From positions 496,001 to 560,000 of the forward strand of contig NZ_MUJK01000002.1 of NCBI RefSeq assembly GCF_002906155.1: a stretch of DNA of 64,000 nucleotides. The letters run 5' to 3'. Below, piece after piece: positions 1 to 7,631 of this stretch; within the stretch, counting starts at the first letter, position 1, and the number at the start of each line of letters is the position of its first letter. The DNA comes from Pseudomonas laurylsulfativorans. Its GTDB lineage: Bacteria > Pseudomonadota > Gammaproteobacteria > Pseudomonadales > Pseudomonadaceae. The notes beneath the pieces are model-generated. The model did not search any database. It was not told where the DNA came from and saw only the letters and a list, made by a program, of their open reading frames with translations. A program made the translations under genes and the position numbers.

Positions 1-1
1 C

Positions 2-730
2 CTGATGGAGCGTCAGCTGGTCAGCCGTTCGCAGTACGACAATCACGAAAACCTCTACCGCTCCGGCGAAGCGCGCCTCAAGCAAATCAAAGCCGAATTT
101 AACGTTTCCAATAACCAGGCCAGTTACGCCGTGTTGCGGGCGCCGCAGGACGGCGTCGTGGCAAAGCGTCTGGTGGAAGTCGGGCAAGTCGTGGCCGCCG
201 GGCAAACGGTGTTCACCCTGGCCACCGATGGCGAGCGTGAAGTGTTGATCAGCCTGCCGGAGCAGAACTTCGGCCGCTTCAAGGTCGGTGGGCCGGTGGC
301 GGTGGAACTCTGGACCCAGCCCAACCAGCGTTTCGAAGGGCGCATCCGTGAACTGTCGCCGTCAGCCGACCCCAAGTCGCGCACCTTCGCGGCGCGTATC
401 GCCTTCAATTCCGGCACAGTACCTGTCGAACTGGGCCAGAGCGCCCGGGTGTTCGTGCAGGCTGCCGACGTGGTCCCGCTGTCCGTTCCGCTCTCAGCGC
501 TGACGGCGGAAAACGGCGTGACCTATGTCTGGGTCGTGAGCGCCAACAACACCTTGAAAAAGACCCCGGTGCGCGTGGGTGCCTTCGGCGAGAAAACCGT
601 ACCGGTGCTTGAAGGACTCAACGCCAGCGACTGGGTAGTGGCCGCCGGCGTTCATGTGCTACTCGAAGGGCAGCAGGTGCGCCCGGTGGATCGCTCCAAT
701 CGCGTGGTCAATCTGGCGGACAAGGAGTAA
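2..730 (+). CDS. RND efflux periplasmic adaptor (membrane fusion protein), 5' end outside window
   Basis: Only the last 242 codons are present; the reading frame is open to the left edge. What is visible is the end of the hairpin, a lipoyl half (APQDGVVAKRLVEVGQVVAAGQ), the beta-barrel domain (VLISLPEQNFGRFKVG onwards) and a membrane-proximal end, the usual order of HlyD/AcrA-type adaptors. Such proteins bridge an inner-membrane RND pump and an outer-membrane channel. It ends 6 bases before the pump gene, so the two are surely co-transcribed. The N-terminal lipobox or signal peptide and any upstream second adaptor cannot be seen. The substrate is unknown. Confidence 0.9.
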   Translation: MMERQLVSRSQYDNHENLYRSGEARLKQIKAEFNVSNNQASYAVLRAPQDGVVAKRLVEVGQVVAAGQTVFTLATDGEREVLISLPEQNFGRFKVGGPVAVELWTQPNQRFEGRIRELSPSADPKSRTFAARIAFNSGTVPVELGQSARVFVQAADVVPLSVPLSALTAENGVTYVWVVSANNTLKKTPVRVGAFGEKTVPVLEGLNASDWVVAAGVHVLLEGQQVRPVDRSNRVVNLADKE

Positions 731-736
731 GCCCCG

Positions 737-3700
737 ATGCGCTTCAACGTTTCCGAATGGGCGCTGCGTAATCGCCAGATCGTCCTGTTCCTGATGCTGT
801 TGCTGGCCATCGTCGGCGCACTGTCCTACACCAAGCTCGGCCAGAGCGAAGATCCGCCGTTCACCTTCAAGGCCATGGTGATTCGCACCAACTGGCCGGG
901 CGCGACCGCCGAGGAAGTCTCGCGCCAGGTCACCGAACGCATCGAAAAAAAGCTGATGGAAACCGGCGAGTACGAGCGCATTGTCTCGTTCTCGCGGCCC
1001 GGGGAATCTCAGGTCACCTTCATTGCGCGTGATTCCATGCACTCGGCAGAGATCCCGGAGCTCTGGTATCAGGTGCGCAAAAAGATCAGCGACATCCGTC
1101 ATACCTTGCCGCCGGGGATTCAGGGGCCGTTCTTCAACGATGAATTCGGCACCACTTTCGGCAACATCTACGCCCTGACCGGCGCAGGTTTCGACTACGC
1201 CGTGCTCAAGGATTACGCCGACCGCATCCAGATCCAGCTGCAACGGGTCAAGGATGTGGGCAAGGTCGAGTTGCTGGGGTTGCAGGACGAGAAAATCTGG
1301 ATCGAGCTCTCCAATGTCAAGCTCGCCACCCTCGGCTTGCCGCTGGCGGCCGTCCAGCAAGCCCTTGAAGAACAGAACGCGGTGTCCACGGCAGGCTTCT
1401 TCGAAACCAGCAGCGAGCGATTGCAGCTACGGGTGACGGGGAATTTTCATAAGGTCGACGAGATCAAGAACTTCCCGATTCGCGTCGGTGATCGCACTTT
1501 CCGCATCTCTGATGTGGCCGATGTGCGGCGTGGTTTCAATGATCCACCGGCGCCGCGCATGCGCTTCATGGCGCAAGATGCCATCGGCCTGGCGGTAGCG
1601 ATGAAGGACGGTGGAGACATTCTGGTGCTGGGCAAGGCACTGGAAGTCGAATTCGCCCGCATCCAGAAAAACCTCCCGGCCGGTATGGAACTGCGCAAAG
1701 TCTCCGACCAGCCGGCTGCGGTGAAAACCGGTGTTGGCGAGTTCGTGCAAGTGCTGGTCGAGGCGCTGGCCATCGTGTTGGTGGTGAGCTTCTTCTCCCT
1801 CGGCGTACGCACTGGCATGGTGGTGGCCCTGGCCATTCCGCTGGTGCTGGCGATGACGTTTGCCAGCATGTATTACCTTGGCATCGGCCTGCACAAGATT
1901 TCCCTGGGTGCATTGGTTCTGGCGCTGGGCCTGCTGGTGGACGACGCGATCATCGCCGTGGAAATGATGGCGATCAAAATGGAGCAGGGTTTCGACCGGG
2001 TCAAAGCCGCGAGTTACGCCTGGACCAGTACCGCGTTCCCGATGCTCACCGGTACGCTGATCACCGCGGCCGGCTTCCTGCCGATTGCCACGGCGCAATC
2101 GGGCACTGGTGAATACACCCGTTCGATCTTCGAAGTGGTCACCATCGCGCTGTTGGCGTCGTGGGTGGTCGCGGTGGTCTTCGTGCCGTATCTCGGGGAA
2201 AAGCTCCTGCCGGACCTGGCGAAGATTCATGCCGCCAAGCACGGTGCCGGCCAGCCCGATCCGTATGGCACACCGTTTTATCAGCGCGTCCGGCGTCTGG
2301 TGGAGTGGTGCGTGCGCTGGCGCAAAACCGTGATCGGGGCGACCGTGGTGTTGTTCATTGCCTCTATCGTGCTGTTCAAGTTCGTACCGCAGCAATTCTT
2401 CCCGGCATCGGGTCGACTGGAGTTGATGGTCGACCTGAAACTGGCCGAAGGCGCTTCGCTGAGCAATACCGCCGACGAGGTCAAGCGTCTCGAAGCGCTG
2501 CTCAAGGACAAGGCCGGGATCGACAATTACGTGGCCTACGTCGGCACCGGTTCGCCGCGTTTTTACCTGCCGCTGGATCAGCAACTGCCGGCGGCGAGCT
2601 TCGCCCAGTTTGTCGTCCTGGCAAAAACCATCGAGGAACGCGAAACCCTGCGCACCTGGCTGATCTCAACCCTCAACGAACAATTCCCAGCGCTGCGCTC
2701 GCGGGTCACACGTCTGGAAAACGGTCCGCCAGTGGGTTACCCGGTGCAGTTTCGCGTGACGGGGGAGCACATCGAGGAGGTGCGGGCGCTGGCGCGCAAA
2801 GTGGCGGCCAAGGTTCGCGAGAACCCGCATGTGGTCAACGTTCACCTGGATTGGGAAGAACCGAGCAAGGTGGTGTACCTGAACATCGATCAGGACCGCG
2901 CGCGGGCACTGGGCGTCAGTACGGCGAACCTGTCGAAGTTCCTGCAAAGCTCCTTGACCGGTTCCAGCGTCAGCCAATACCGTGAAGACAACGAGTTGAT
3001 CGAAATCCTGCTGCGCGGCACCTTGCATGAGCGCACCGAACTGTCGTTGTTGCCGAGCCTGGCGGTGCCGACCGATAACGGTCGCAGTGTCGCGCTATCG
3101 CAGATCGCGACCCTGGAGTACGGCTTCGAAGAGGGCATCATCTGGCACCGCAATCGCCTGCCCAACGTGACGGTTCGTGCCGACATCTATGACAAGCAGC
3201 AACCGGCTACGCTGGTGCAGCAGATCATGCCGACCCTCGATCCGATCCGCGCTGAATTGCCGGATGGCTACTTGCTGGATGTCGGCGGCACGGTGGAAGA
3301 CTCCGCGCGCGGACAGAACTCGGTGAAGGCCGGCGTGCCGTTGTTTATCGTGGTGGTGCTGACCTTGCTGATGCTGCAGCTGCGAAGTTTTTCGCGTACG
3401 GCGATGGTGTTTCTGACGGCGCCCTTGGGCTTGATTGGCGTCACGCTGTTCTTGCTGGTGTTCCGTCAGCCGTTCGGTTTCGTGGCCATGCTGGGGACCA
3501 TCGCGTTGTCCGGGATGATCATGCGTAACTCGGTGATTCTGGTGGATCAGATTGAGCAGGATATCGCGGCCGGGTTGAAGCCTTGGCAGGCGATCATCGA
3601 GGCGACGGTGCGGCGGTTTCGGCCGATTGTGTTGACGGCGCTGGCGGCGGTGTTGGCGATGATTCCGTTGTCGCGCAGTGTGTTTTTCGGGCCGATGGCG

Positions 3701-3802
3701 GTGGCGATCATGGGGGGATTGATTGTGGCTACGGCGTTGACGCTGCTGTTTTTGCCTGCGCTTTATGCGGCTTGGTTTCGGGTCAGGAAGGAGACCGTTT
3801 GA
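737..3802 (+). CDS. RND multidrug efflux pump, inner-membrane permease subunit
   Basis: The 1021-residue protein has the full HAE-1 RND layout: TM1 near residues 14-33, a large periplasmic loop, a TM2-TM6 block at about 336-480, a second large loop, and a second TM block at about 860-1010. The TM4 proton-relay pair is present as D402-D403 in GLLVDDAIIAVE. It should use the proton gradient to expel compounds together with the adaptor encoded 6 bases upstream. No outer-membrane channel gene follows, so it may borrow a TolC/OprM-like protein or have one upstream of the window. It resembles the TriC-like branch, but I cannot assign a named pump from sequence alone. Late codons are G/T-ending, unlike the C-rich start, with no sign of frame disruption. 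Confidence 0.93.
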   Translation: MRFNVSEWALRNRQIVLFLMLLLAIVGALSYTKLGQSEDPPFTFKAMVIRTNWPGATAEEVSRQVTERIEKKLMETGEYERIVSFSRPGESQVTFIARDSMHSAEIPELWYQVRKKISDIRHTLPPGIQGPFFNDEFGTTFGNIYALTGAGFDYAVLKDYADRIQIQLQRVKDVGKVELLGLQDEKIWIELSNVKLATLGLPLAAVQQALEEQNAVSTAGFFETSSERLQLRVTGNFHKVDEIKNFPIRVGDRTFRISDVADVRRGFNDPPAPRMRFMAQDAIGLAVAMKDGGDILVLGKALEVEFARIQKNLPAGMELRKVSDQPAAVKTGVGEFVQVLVEALAIVLVVSFFSLGVRTGMVVALAIPLVLAMTFASMYYLGIGLHKISLGALVLALGLLVDDAIIAVEMMAIKMEQGFDRVKAASYAWTSTAFPMLTGTLITAAGFLPIATAQSGTGEYTRSIFEVVTIALLASWVVAVVFVPYLGEKLLPDLAKIHAAKHGAGQPDPYGTPFYQRVRRLVEWCVRWRKTVIGATVVLFIASIVLFKFVPQQFFPASGRLELMVDLKLAEGASLSNTADEVKRLEALLKDKAGIDNYVAYVGTGSPRFYLPLDQQLPAASFAQFVVLAKTIEERETLRTWLISTLNEQFPALRSRVTRLENGPPVGYPVQFRVTGEHIEEVRALARKVAAKVRENPHVVNVHLDWEEPSKVVYLNIDQDRARALGVSTANLSKFLQSSLTGSSVSQYREDNELIEILLRGTLHERTELSLLPSLAVPTDNGRSVALSQIATLEYGFEEGIIWHRNRLPNVTVRADIYDKQQPATLVQQIMPTLDPIRAELPDGYLLDVGGTVEDSARGQNSVKAGVPLFIVVVLTLLMLQLRSFSRTAMVFLTAPLGLIGVTLFLLVFRQPFGFVAMLGTIALSGMIMRNSVILVDQIEQDIAAGLKPWQAIIEATVRRFRPIVLTALAAVLAMIPLSRSVFFGPMAVAIMGGLIVATALTLLFLPALYAAWFRVRKETV

Positions 3803-3829
3803 CCGGGTACATATCCGTTGTTTAGGTAA

Positions 3830-4130
3830 CGGCGGCTTATGGTTTCGCCCTTACGGCGAGTCCCTTTTGGCAAACGCCCCAAAAGGAACCAAAAGGTCTC
3901 GCCCCTTTCGTACGGCCCCTCGCTAAGGCTCGGGGTTCCTTCGCTCCGGTATCCATCCGGGGACACTGCCCTCCAGTCGGCTTCGCTTCGACCTACATTC
4001 AGCGTGTTCGACTGCGTCGAACGGCGCTGCGCGCCCATCCCCGGATGAACACCGGAACGAGGCCTCCCGAGGGGGCGGGTGGATCAAGATCAAGAGCTGC
4101 AGGCGAGCTAACGCTCGGCCTGATGAGTGG
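3830..4130. repeat. Non-coding intergenic repeat region (Pseudomonas-type)
   Basis: Between the pump gene and the small gene at 4595 there are about 790 bases with no convincing gene. The first ~300 bases have the look of a dispersed Pseudomonas intergenic repeat: a stem CCTTTTGG (3863-3870) with CCAAAAGG (3879-3886), a second CCAAAAGG at 3889-3896, then CTCGGGG/GGTATCCATCCGGGG-like stretches and short palindromes such as TTCGA-N5-TCGAA near 4007-4021. A 69-codon open frame crosses it, but its composition (R, S, P-rich) and lack of a ribosome site suggest it is not a gene. Assignment as a repeat family is from recollection of similar intergenic DNA and needs a genome self-comparison. Confidence 0.45.
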
Positions 4131-4158
4131 TGAAGAGCACGGGTGTACGCCGATCAAC

Positions 4159-4180
4159 TGTAGGAGCTGGCTTGCCAGCG
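4159..4180 (+). repeat. REP element, single copy (GCCAGCG type)
   Basis: TGTAGGAGCTGGCTTGCCAG begins here: the conserved TGTAGGAGC head followed by the self-complementary CTGGCTTGCCAG core. No inverted partner lies nearby. Confidence 0.75.
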
Positions 4181-4229
4181 ATGGCGGCCTGCCAGCCAAC
4201 CAATTCCTCACAGATGTACCCAATCCAAT

Positions 4230-4252
4230 TGTAGGAGTGAGCCTGCTCGCGA
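4230..4252 (+). repeat. REP element, single copy (GCTCGCG type)
   Basis: TGTAGGAGTGAGCCTGCTCG begins here, another REP core in the same orientation as the copy 70 bases to the left but with a different stem sequence. The two are therefore not a palindromic pair. Confidence 0.75.
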
Positions 4253-4402
4253 AGACTGCCCAACAGTCAATAGTGTTTATCGCCAATGCCAACCATTCAG
4301 ACCATTCCCACAAGACTTTCAGCTTGCCCGTCGGAAGCCCGTTCTCTAGCCTCTGACGGTCGCTGCCAATTCAGCGACCGGGACTGCAAGCCCGCCAATA
4401 GT

Positions 4403-4432
4403 TTGTTAGGCGCCCACTGGCGCACCTATAAT
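4403..4432 (+). promoter_or_regulatory. Sigma-70-type promoter of the DUF6124 gene
   Basis: TTGTTA (4403-4408), an 18-base spacer, then a perfect TATAAT (4427-4432). This predicts transcription starting near 4438-4440, giving a leader of about 155 nt before the start codon at 4595. Confidence 0.6.
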
Positions 4433-4437
4433 CGTGG

Positions 4438-4594
4438 CGCTTTTTAGCGACCACCGATTTATGGTGGCTGTGTGCGGGAGATCTTCGGGTCTGCCGAGGT
4501 TGCCTAACGACTCGGTCTTGCAGACCTGCACACAGCTGCCACCCATCATCTGCAAGTGATGCTGGCTGCTCCAACTTTCGTTAGGAGCTTCACA
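4438..4594 (+). promoter_or_regulatory. Structured 5' leader with predicted Shine-Dalgarno-sequestering pseudoknot
   Basis: A long stem joins GTGGC+TGTGTGC (4464-4475) to GCACACA...GCCAC (4528-4534, 4538-4542). Inside are a UUCG-capped hairpin (4479-4483 with 4488-4492) and a hairpin CCGAG (4494-4498) / CTCGG (4511-4515). The 12-nt loop of the latter contains CCTAACGA (4503-4510), the exact complement of TCGTTAGG (4578-4585), which overlaps the ribosome-binding site of the next gene. Two competing pairings exist: GGGTCTGC (4487-4494) with GCAGACCT (4520-4527), which excludes the UUCG hairpin, and CCACC (4451-4455) with GGTGG (4463-4467), which excludes the base of the long stem. All pairings were read by eye. 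A translational switch is inference. Confidence 0.6.
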
Positions 4595-4888
4595 ATGATC
4601 AAACCCAGCCCAAACCCCCCGGCTTCAGAGCCCGAAGAGCAAATCGGCACTTCAAGTCGCCCCTGTCCAATTTTCACCATCCGCCCTGGCATTAATTCCG
4701 AAACGCTGCTGGTCCACGCCTACGAAACCCTCGCCTCGGCCAGCGTGATGGCGACTGAGTTGTCATCCATCCTGACCGGCCCAATGACCGGCCCAACCTG
4801 CAATCTGGCACTCGGCATTCAGCAGATGATCGTCCTGGCGCAGCTATCAGTGAACCGCGTCCTCGATCAGCTGGAGCCGCAGCAATAG
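4595..4888 (+). CDS. DUF6124-like small protein
   Basis: This 97-residue protein begins at the ATG at 4595, preceded by TTAGGAGC at good spacing; an open frame extends upstream, but that part forms the structured leader. The N-terminus is proline-rich and probably disordered (PNPPASEPEE), followed by a compact helical half with ETLASASVMATELSSIL and AQLSVNRVLDQLEP, typical of the DUF6124 family found in many copies in Pseudomonas genomes. It has no signal peptide, membrane segment or catalytic motif. Its function is unknown. The elaborate leader suggests that synthesis is tightly controlled after transcription starts. DUF3077 is the neighbouring family that could also be assigned. Confidence 0.75.
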   Translation: MIKPSPNPPASEPEEQIGTSSRPCPIFTIRPGINSETLLVHAYETLASASVMATELSSILTGPMTGPTCNLALGIQQMIVLAQLSVNRVLDQLEPQQ

Positions 4889-4895
4889 TAAAAGG

Positions 4896-4929
4896 AAAAA
4901 GCCCGCTGATCCTGTACCAACCAGCGGGC
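4896..4929. terminator. Hairpin after the DUF6124 gene, terminator-like
   Basis: GCCCGCTG (4901-4908) pairs perfectly with CAGCGGGC (4922-4929). The A-run AAAAA (4896-4900) gives a U-tract only for minus-strand transcripts; on the plus strand the stem is followed by CTCCATTGTT, so termination there would be weak. It probably ends the DUF6124 transcript and insulates the Fic gene. Confidence 0.6.
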
Positions 4930-5031
4930 CTCCATTGTTCCTACATCTATCTCGGACCCGTCTGATATTGAGGCTAAAAAGCTCAGGTGTTGTACTCAGA
5001 GACCGGTTTCACGCATGTTTGAGACAGCTCC

Positions 5032-6372
5032 ATGAAAAATCCACCCACATTGAGGGGGCGGTCCGATCCGGTGTTTGATCGGCTGCTGCGATCGCCCCAC
5101 AAGGAACGCCTTTCGCAATACCTCGCTTTGCTCAAGCCTCTGGACGATCAGGGGCGTTACCTGCCGTTCGATTCATTGCGCTATCGCTGGGCGCCTGGGC
5201 TGGATTCGAGTCTGTGCTGGGCCTTGGTCAAGAAAGCGCGGACTGCACAGTACTCGAACCTTTTGCCATTGGGCGAACCCACGTGCTGGCTGAAATTCAT
5301 ACTGACGCCGCAGGCGCAAAAAGCCATTTCCGTGGTGGATCGCCAAGCGACAACCGCGGTGCTGGAATACATGACCGGCCAGATTGGCGAGCGCGCTCAT
5401 TTCAGCTATTTGCTCAATGATCTGATCGAAGACGAGGCCATCAGCAGCAGCCAGCTCGAAGGTGCGGCCACCACGACGCGGGTGGCCAAGGACATGCTCA
5501 AGCGCCATCGCTTGCCGCGCACGCCGGATGAGCGAATGGTCATTGGTAACTACAAGATGATGAACTTCGCCTGGGAGCAGCGATACGAGCCACTGAGCGT
5601 TGAGCTGATTGCAGCCATGCATCGGGTTGGCGTCGAAGGAATCGACGATTCGCGGTACTCGCCTGGGGCATTCAGGACCAACGATGACGTCGTCGTCCAG
5701 GATGGCGAGGGCAACACAGTGCATTCGCCACCACCAGCAGCAGGGCTTGTGTCACGTTTGCAGGTGCTGACCCAGTGGATCAACCAAACCCACAACAACC
5801 TTCATCAAGCGGACTACCTTCACCCATTGATCAAAGCCATCGCGCTGCATTTTGTCCTGGGTTACGAGCATCCCTTTCGTGACGGCAACGGTCGGGTGGC
5901 ACGTGCGTTGTTTTACTGGTTCATGTTCAAAAATGATTACTCGGCATTTCGCTATATCGCCATCAGTGTTTTGTTGCGCAATGCGCCGTTGAAGTACGGG
6001 CGGTCGTATTTGAATACCGAGGCGGACGACCTGGATCTGACGTACTTCATCGATTTCCAGTGTTCGGTGGTGTTGCGCGCTGTGGGCAGTTTTACCGAGG
6101 CGTATCGGAAAAGTCTGAGCGATGCGCAGCTATTTGATTGCTGGTTGCGTGAAAGTGGTTTTCTGAACCAGCTCACCGAGAAACAGCGGGCGTTGTTTCA
6201 AGTGGCCAGAAGCGGAATGGCCAAGGAGTTCACTGCGGTCAACGTGAAGGAAAATCTGGGTTGTTCCTACAACACAGCATCAGCCACGCTCAATGGACTG
6301 GTCGCGTTGAAGCTGTTCGAGAAACGCAAGATGGGGCGCGAGTGGGTGTTCTTTCTAAGACCCGTGGCCTGA
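5032..6372 (+). CDS. Fic domain protein (predicted AMP-transferase), self-inhibited type
   Basis: The 446-residue protein has the complete Fic motif HPFRDGNGR at residues 280-288, including the catalytic His280 and the anion-binding loop. The likely inhibitory helix SSSQLEGA lies at 138-145, before the Fic core, the arrangement of class II Fic proteins in which a Glu blocks productive ATP binding. The C-terminal ~90 residues look like a winged-helix segment (NVKENLGCSYNTASATLNGLVALKLFEKRK). Fic enzymes usually attach AMP to a Tyr/Thr/Ser hydroxyl of a target protein; the target here is unknown. It stands alone between the DUF6124 gene and a convergent gene, with no separate antitoxin visible. 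Confidence 0.92.
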   Translation: MKNPPTLRGRSDPVFDRLLRSPHKERLSQYLALLKPLDDQGRYLPFDSLRYRWAPGLDSSLCWALVKKARTAQYSNLLPLGEPTCWLKFILTPQAQKAISVVDRQATTAVLEYMTGQIGERAHFSYLLNDLIEDEAISSSQLEGAATTTRVAKDMLKRHRLPRTPDERMVIGNYKMMNFAWEQRYEPLSVELIAAMHRVGVEGIDDSRYSPGAFRTNDDVVVQDGEGNTVHSPPPAAGLVSRLQVLTQWINQTHNNLHQADYLHPLIKAIALHFVLGYEHPFRDGNGRVARALFYWFMFKNDYSAFRYIAISVLLRNAPLKYGRSYLNTEADDLDLTYFIDFQCSVVLRAVGSFTEAYRKSLSDAQLFDCWLRESGFLNQLTEKQRALFQVARSGMAKEFTAVNVKENLGCSYNTASATLNGLVALKLFEKRKMGREWVFFLRPVA

Positions 6373-6377
6373 AACTT

Positions 6378-6401
6378 TGTGGGAGCAAGACTGCTCCCAC
6401 A
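6378..6401. terminator. REP-derived hairpin between convergent genes
   Basis: TGTGGGAGCA (6378-6387) and TGCTCCCACA (6392-6401) form a perfect 10-bp stem with a 4-nt loop, followed by GGTTTTG. It begins 5 bases after the Fic stop codon and lies 16 bases from the stop of the opposing gene, so it probably serves as a terminator. The sequence is a compacted REP core. Confidence 0.65.
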
Positions 6402-6417
6402 GGTTTTGTGTCGCGGC

Positions 6418-7107
6418 TCAGAGCGTGCCAAACACCTTCTTCGCCAAACTGGTCGCCGCAGCTGCAGGGTTCTGGCGGATGGCTTCTTCCTGTTTGCCGA
6501 TCATTTCGAACAAGCCATTCAACGCCTGCTCGGTGACGTAGTTTTCGACGTTGGCATTCTTCGCGTCCACTACGCCCATGGTCGCCGCTTGTCCGGCGAA
6601 CGAGTTGTACTGCTGGGCCAGGCCAACCTTGTCGGTGGCTTGCTTGACGATAGGCAGGAACTTGGCGCGGATCTGTTCGCGGCTGGTCTTGTTCAGGTAT
6701 TGGGTGGCCGAGTCGTTGCCGCCGCTGAGGATGCCCTTGGCGTCTTCCACGGTCATTTTCTTCACCGCATCGACAAGGATTGGCTGGGCCTGTGTCACGG
6801 CGGTTTCCGCCGCTTTGTTCATGCTGGCTTCCAGTTCATCGACCTGATCACCCATGCCGAACTGTTTCATCTTGCTCGCGACCTTGCCCAGCTTGCCCGG
6901 CAGTTCGATTTTTACGTCGGGGTTGTTGCTGAAGCCGCCCGGGGTGCCGAGTTGTTTCACGGCCAGTTGCGCGCCTTGGGTCAGTGCGTCCTTGAGTCCA
7001 CCGGTGGCGTCTTTCTGCGACAGATCGGTGAGGGACAGCGCCAGTGCGTTGGCACAAATCATCAAGCCTGCACACAGGCTGGCAAAGCGGAGGGTAGGGC
7101 GGAACAT
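6418..7107 (-). CDS. DUF4197 family exported protein
   Basis: The 229-residue protein starts with a cleavable signal peptide (hydrophobic core FASLCAGLMICANALALS, cut near residue 24), so it is probably periplasmic or surface-attached. The rest is an alpha-helical body with DALTQGAQLAVKQLGTPGGF, PGKLGKVASKMKQFGMGDQVDELEASMNKAAE and a conserved C-terminal NYVTEQALNGLFEMIGKQEEAIRQNP. This matches the DUF4197 family, whose function is not known. It is transcribed toward the Fic gene and shares its direction with the two YbaY-like genes upstream, 27 bases from the nearer one, so co-transcription with that one is likely. Confidence 0.85.
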   Translation of the reverse strand: MFRPTLRFASLCAGLMICANALALSLTDLSQKDATGGLKDALTQGAQLAVKQLGTPGGFSNNPDVKIELPGKLGKVASKMKQFGMGDQVDELEASMNKAAETAVTQAQPILVDAVKKMTVEDAKGILSGGNDSATQYLNKTSREQIRAKFLPIVKQATDKVGLAQQYNSFAGQAATMGVVDAKNANVENYVTEQALNGLFEMIGKQEEAIRQNPAAAATSLAKKVFGTL

Positions 7108-7134
7108 GACAGCTTCCTTGTTCGAAAGAGGAAA

Positions 7135-7533
7135 TTAGCGGACGGCGTCGACGCGGATTTTCAGCGGTTGCGGGTCTTTGTCATCGAGTTGCACAGCGTG
7201 GTTTTCGGTCGTGATGAACATCAACTTGCCGTCGACTTCGATACGGGCGCTGACTGAGTAGCGATGACCCGGTTTGATCTGGGCAGGATCGTAACTCAGA
7301 TGGAAGGCTAACGGCACCTGGCCTTTGACCTGGCCTTTCTGTTCATCGAGAACGACAGCGGGCGCATCCATTAGCGATACGTCCTGCAAGCTGACACTCA
7401 AGGTGGCGGTAGGTGGCAACGCGATGCGTTGCAGATAAAAGACTTCGCCGTCGAGGCTGGCTTTCGGGGCAGGTTGCATGGACTGGCAGGCGCCGAGCAA
7501 AACAGTAAGCCCAAGGAGTGAGCGTTTTTTCAT
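7135..7533 (-). CDS. YbaY-like outer-membrane lipoprotein
   Basis: The 132-residue protein has a short signal with lipobox LLGAC, placing the lipidated cysteine at residue 16 and Gln at +2, which favours the outer membrane. The remainder is a single beta-rich YbaY domain (GEVFYLQRIALPPTATLSVSLQDVSL ... GHRYSVSARIEVDGKLMFITTENH). Members of this family are annotated as YbaY/lipoprotein-associated type with no firm biochemical role. The next gene upstream (7632-7973) encodes the same fold without a signal, so the pair is a duplicate differing in location. AAGGA precedes the ATG. Confidence 0.85.
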   Translation of the reverse strand: MKKRSLLGLTVLLGACQSMQPAPKASLDGEVFYLQRIALPPTATLSVSLQDVSLMDAPAVVLDEQKGQVKGQVPLAFHLSYDPAQIKPGHRYSVSARIEVDGKLMFITTENHAVQLDDKDPQPLKIRVDAVR

Positions 7534-7631
7534 GAGGCGTATCCTTGTCGTTGGCGCCGAAGAAGACCGGCGCCAACGACAATTTAACGGATTTTACCGG
7601 GGATATCGCCCAACTTGCCTCGGGGGTGTTC

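Noticed and set aside
3839..4048. Possible 69-residue protein in the repeat block
   Set aside because: No ribosome site; low-complexity R/S/P composition; lies across palindromic repeat DNA.
4405..4411. GTTAGGC, also complementary to the leader loop, as a second arm of the switch
   Set aside because: It overlaps the -35 region of the predicted promoter and so would not be in the RNA.
4595..6372. DUF6124 gene and Fic gene as a toxin-antitoxin pair
   Set aside because: They are 143 bases apart with a hairpin between, and the Fic protein carries its own inhibitory motif. Neither sequence resembles a known FicA antitoxin.
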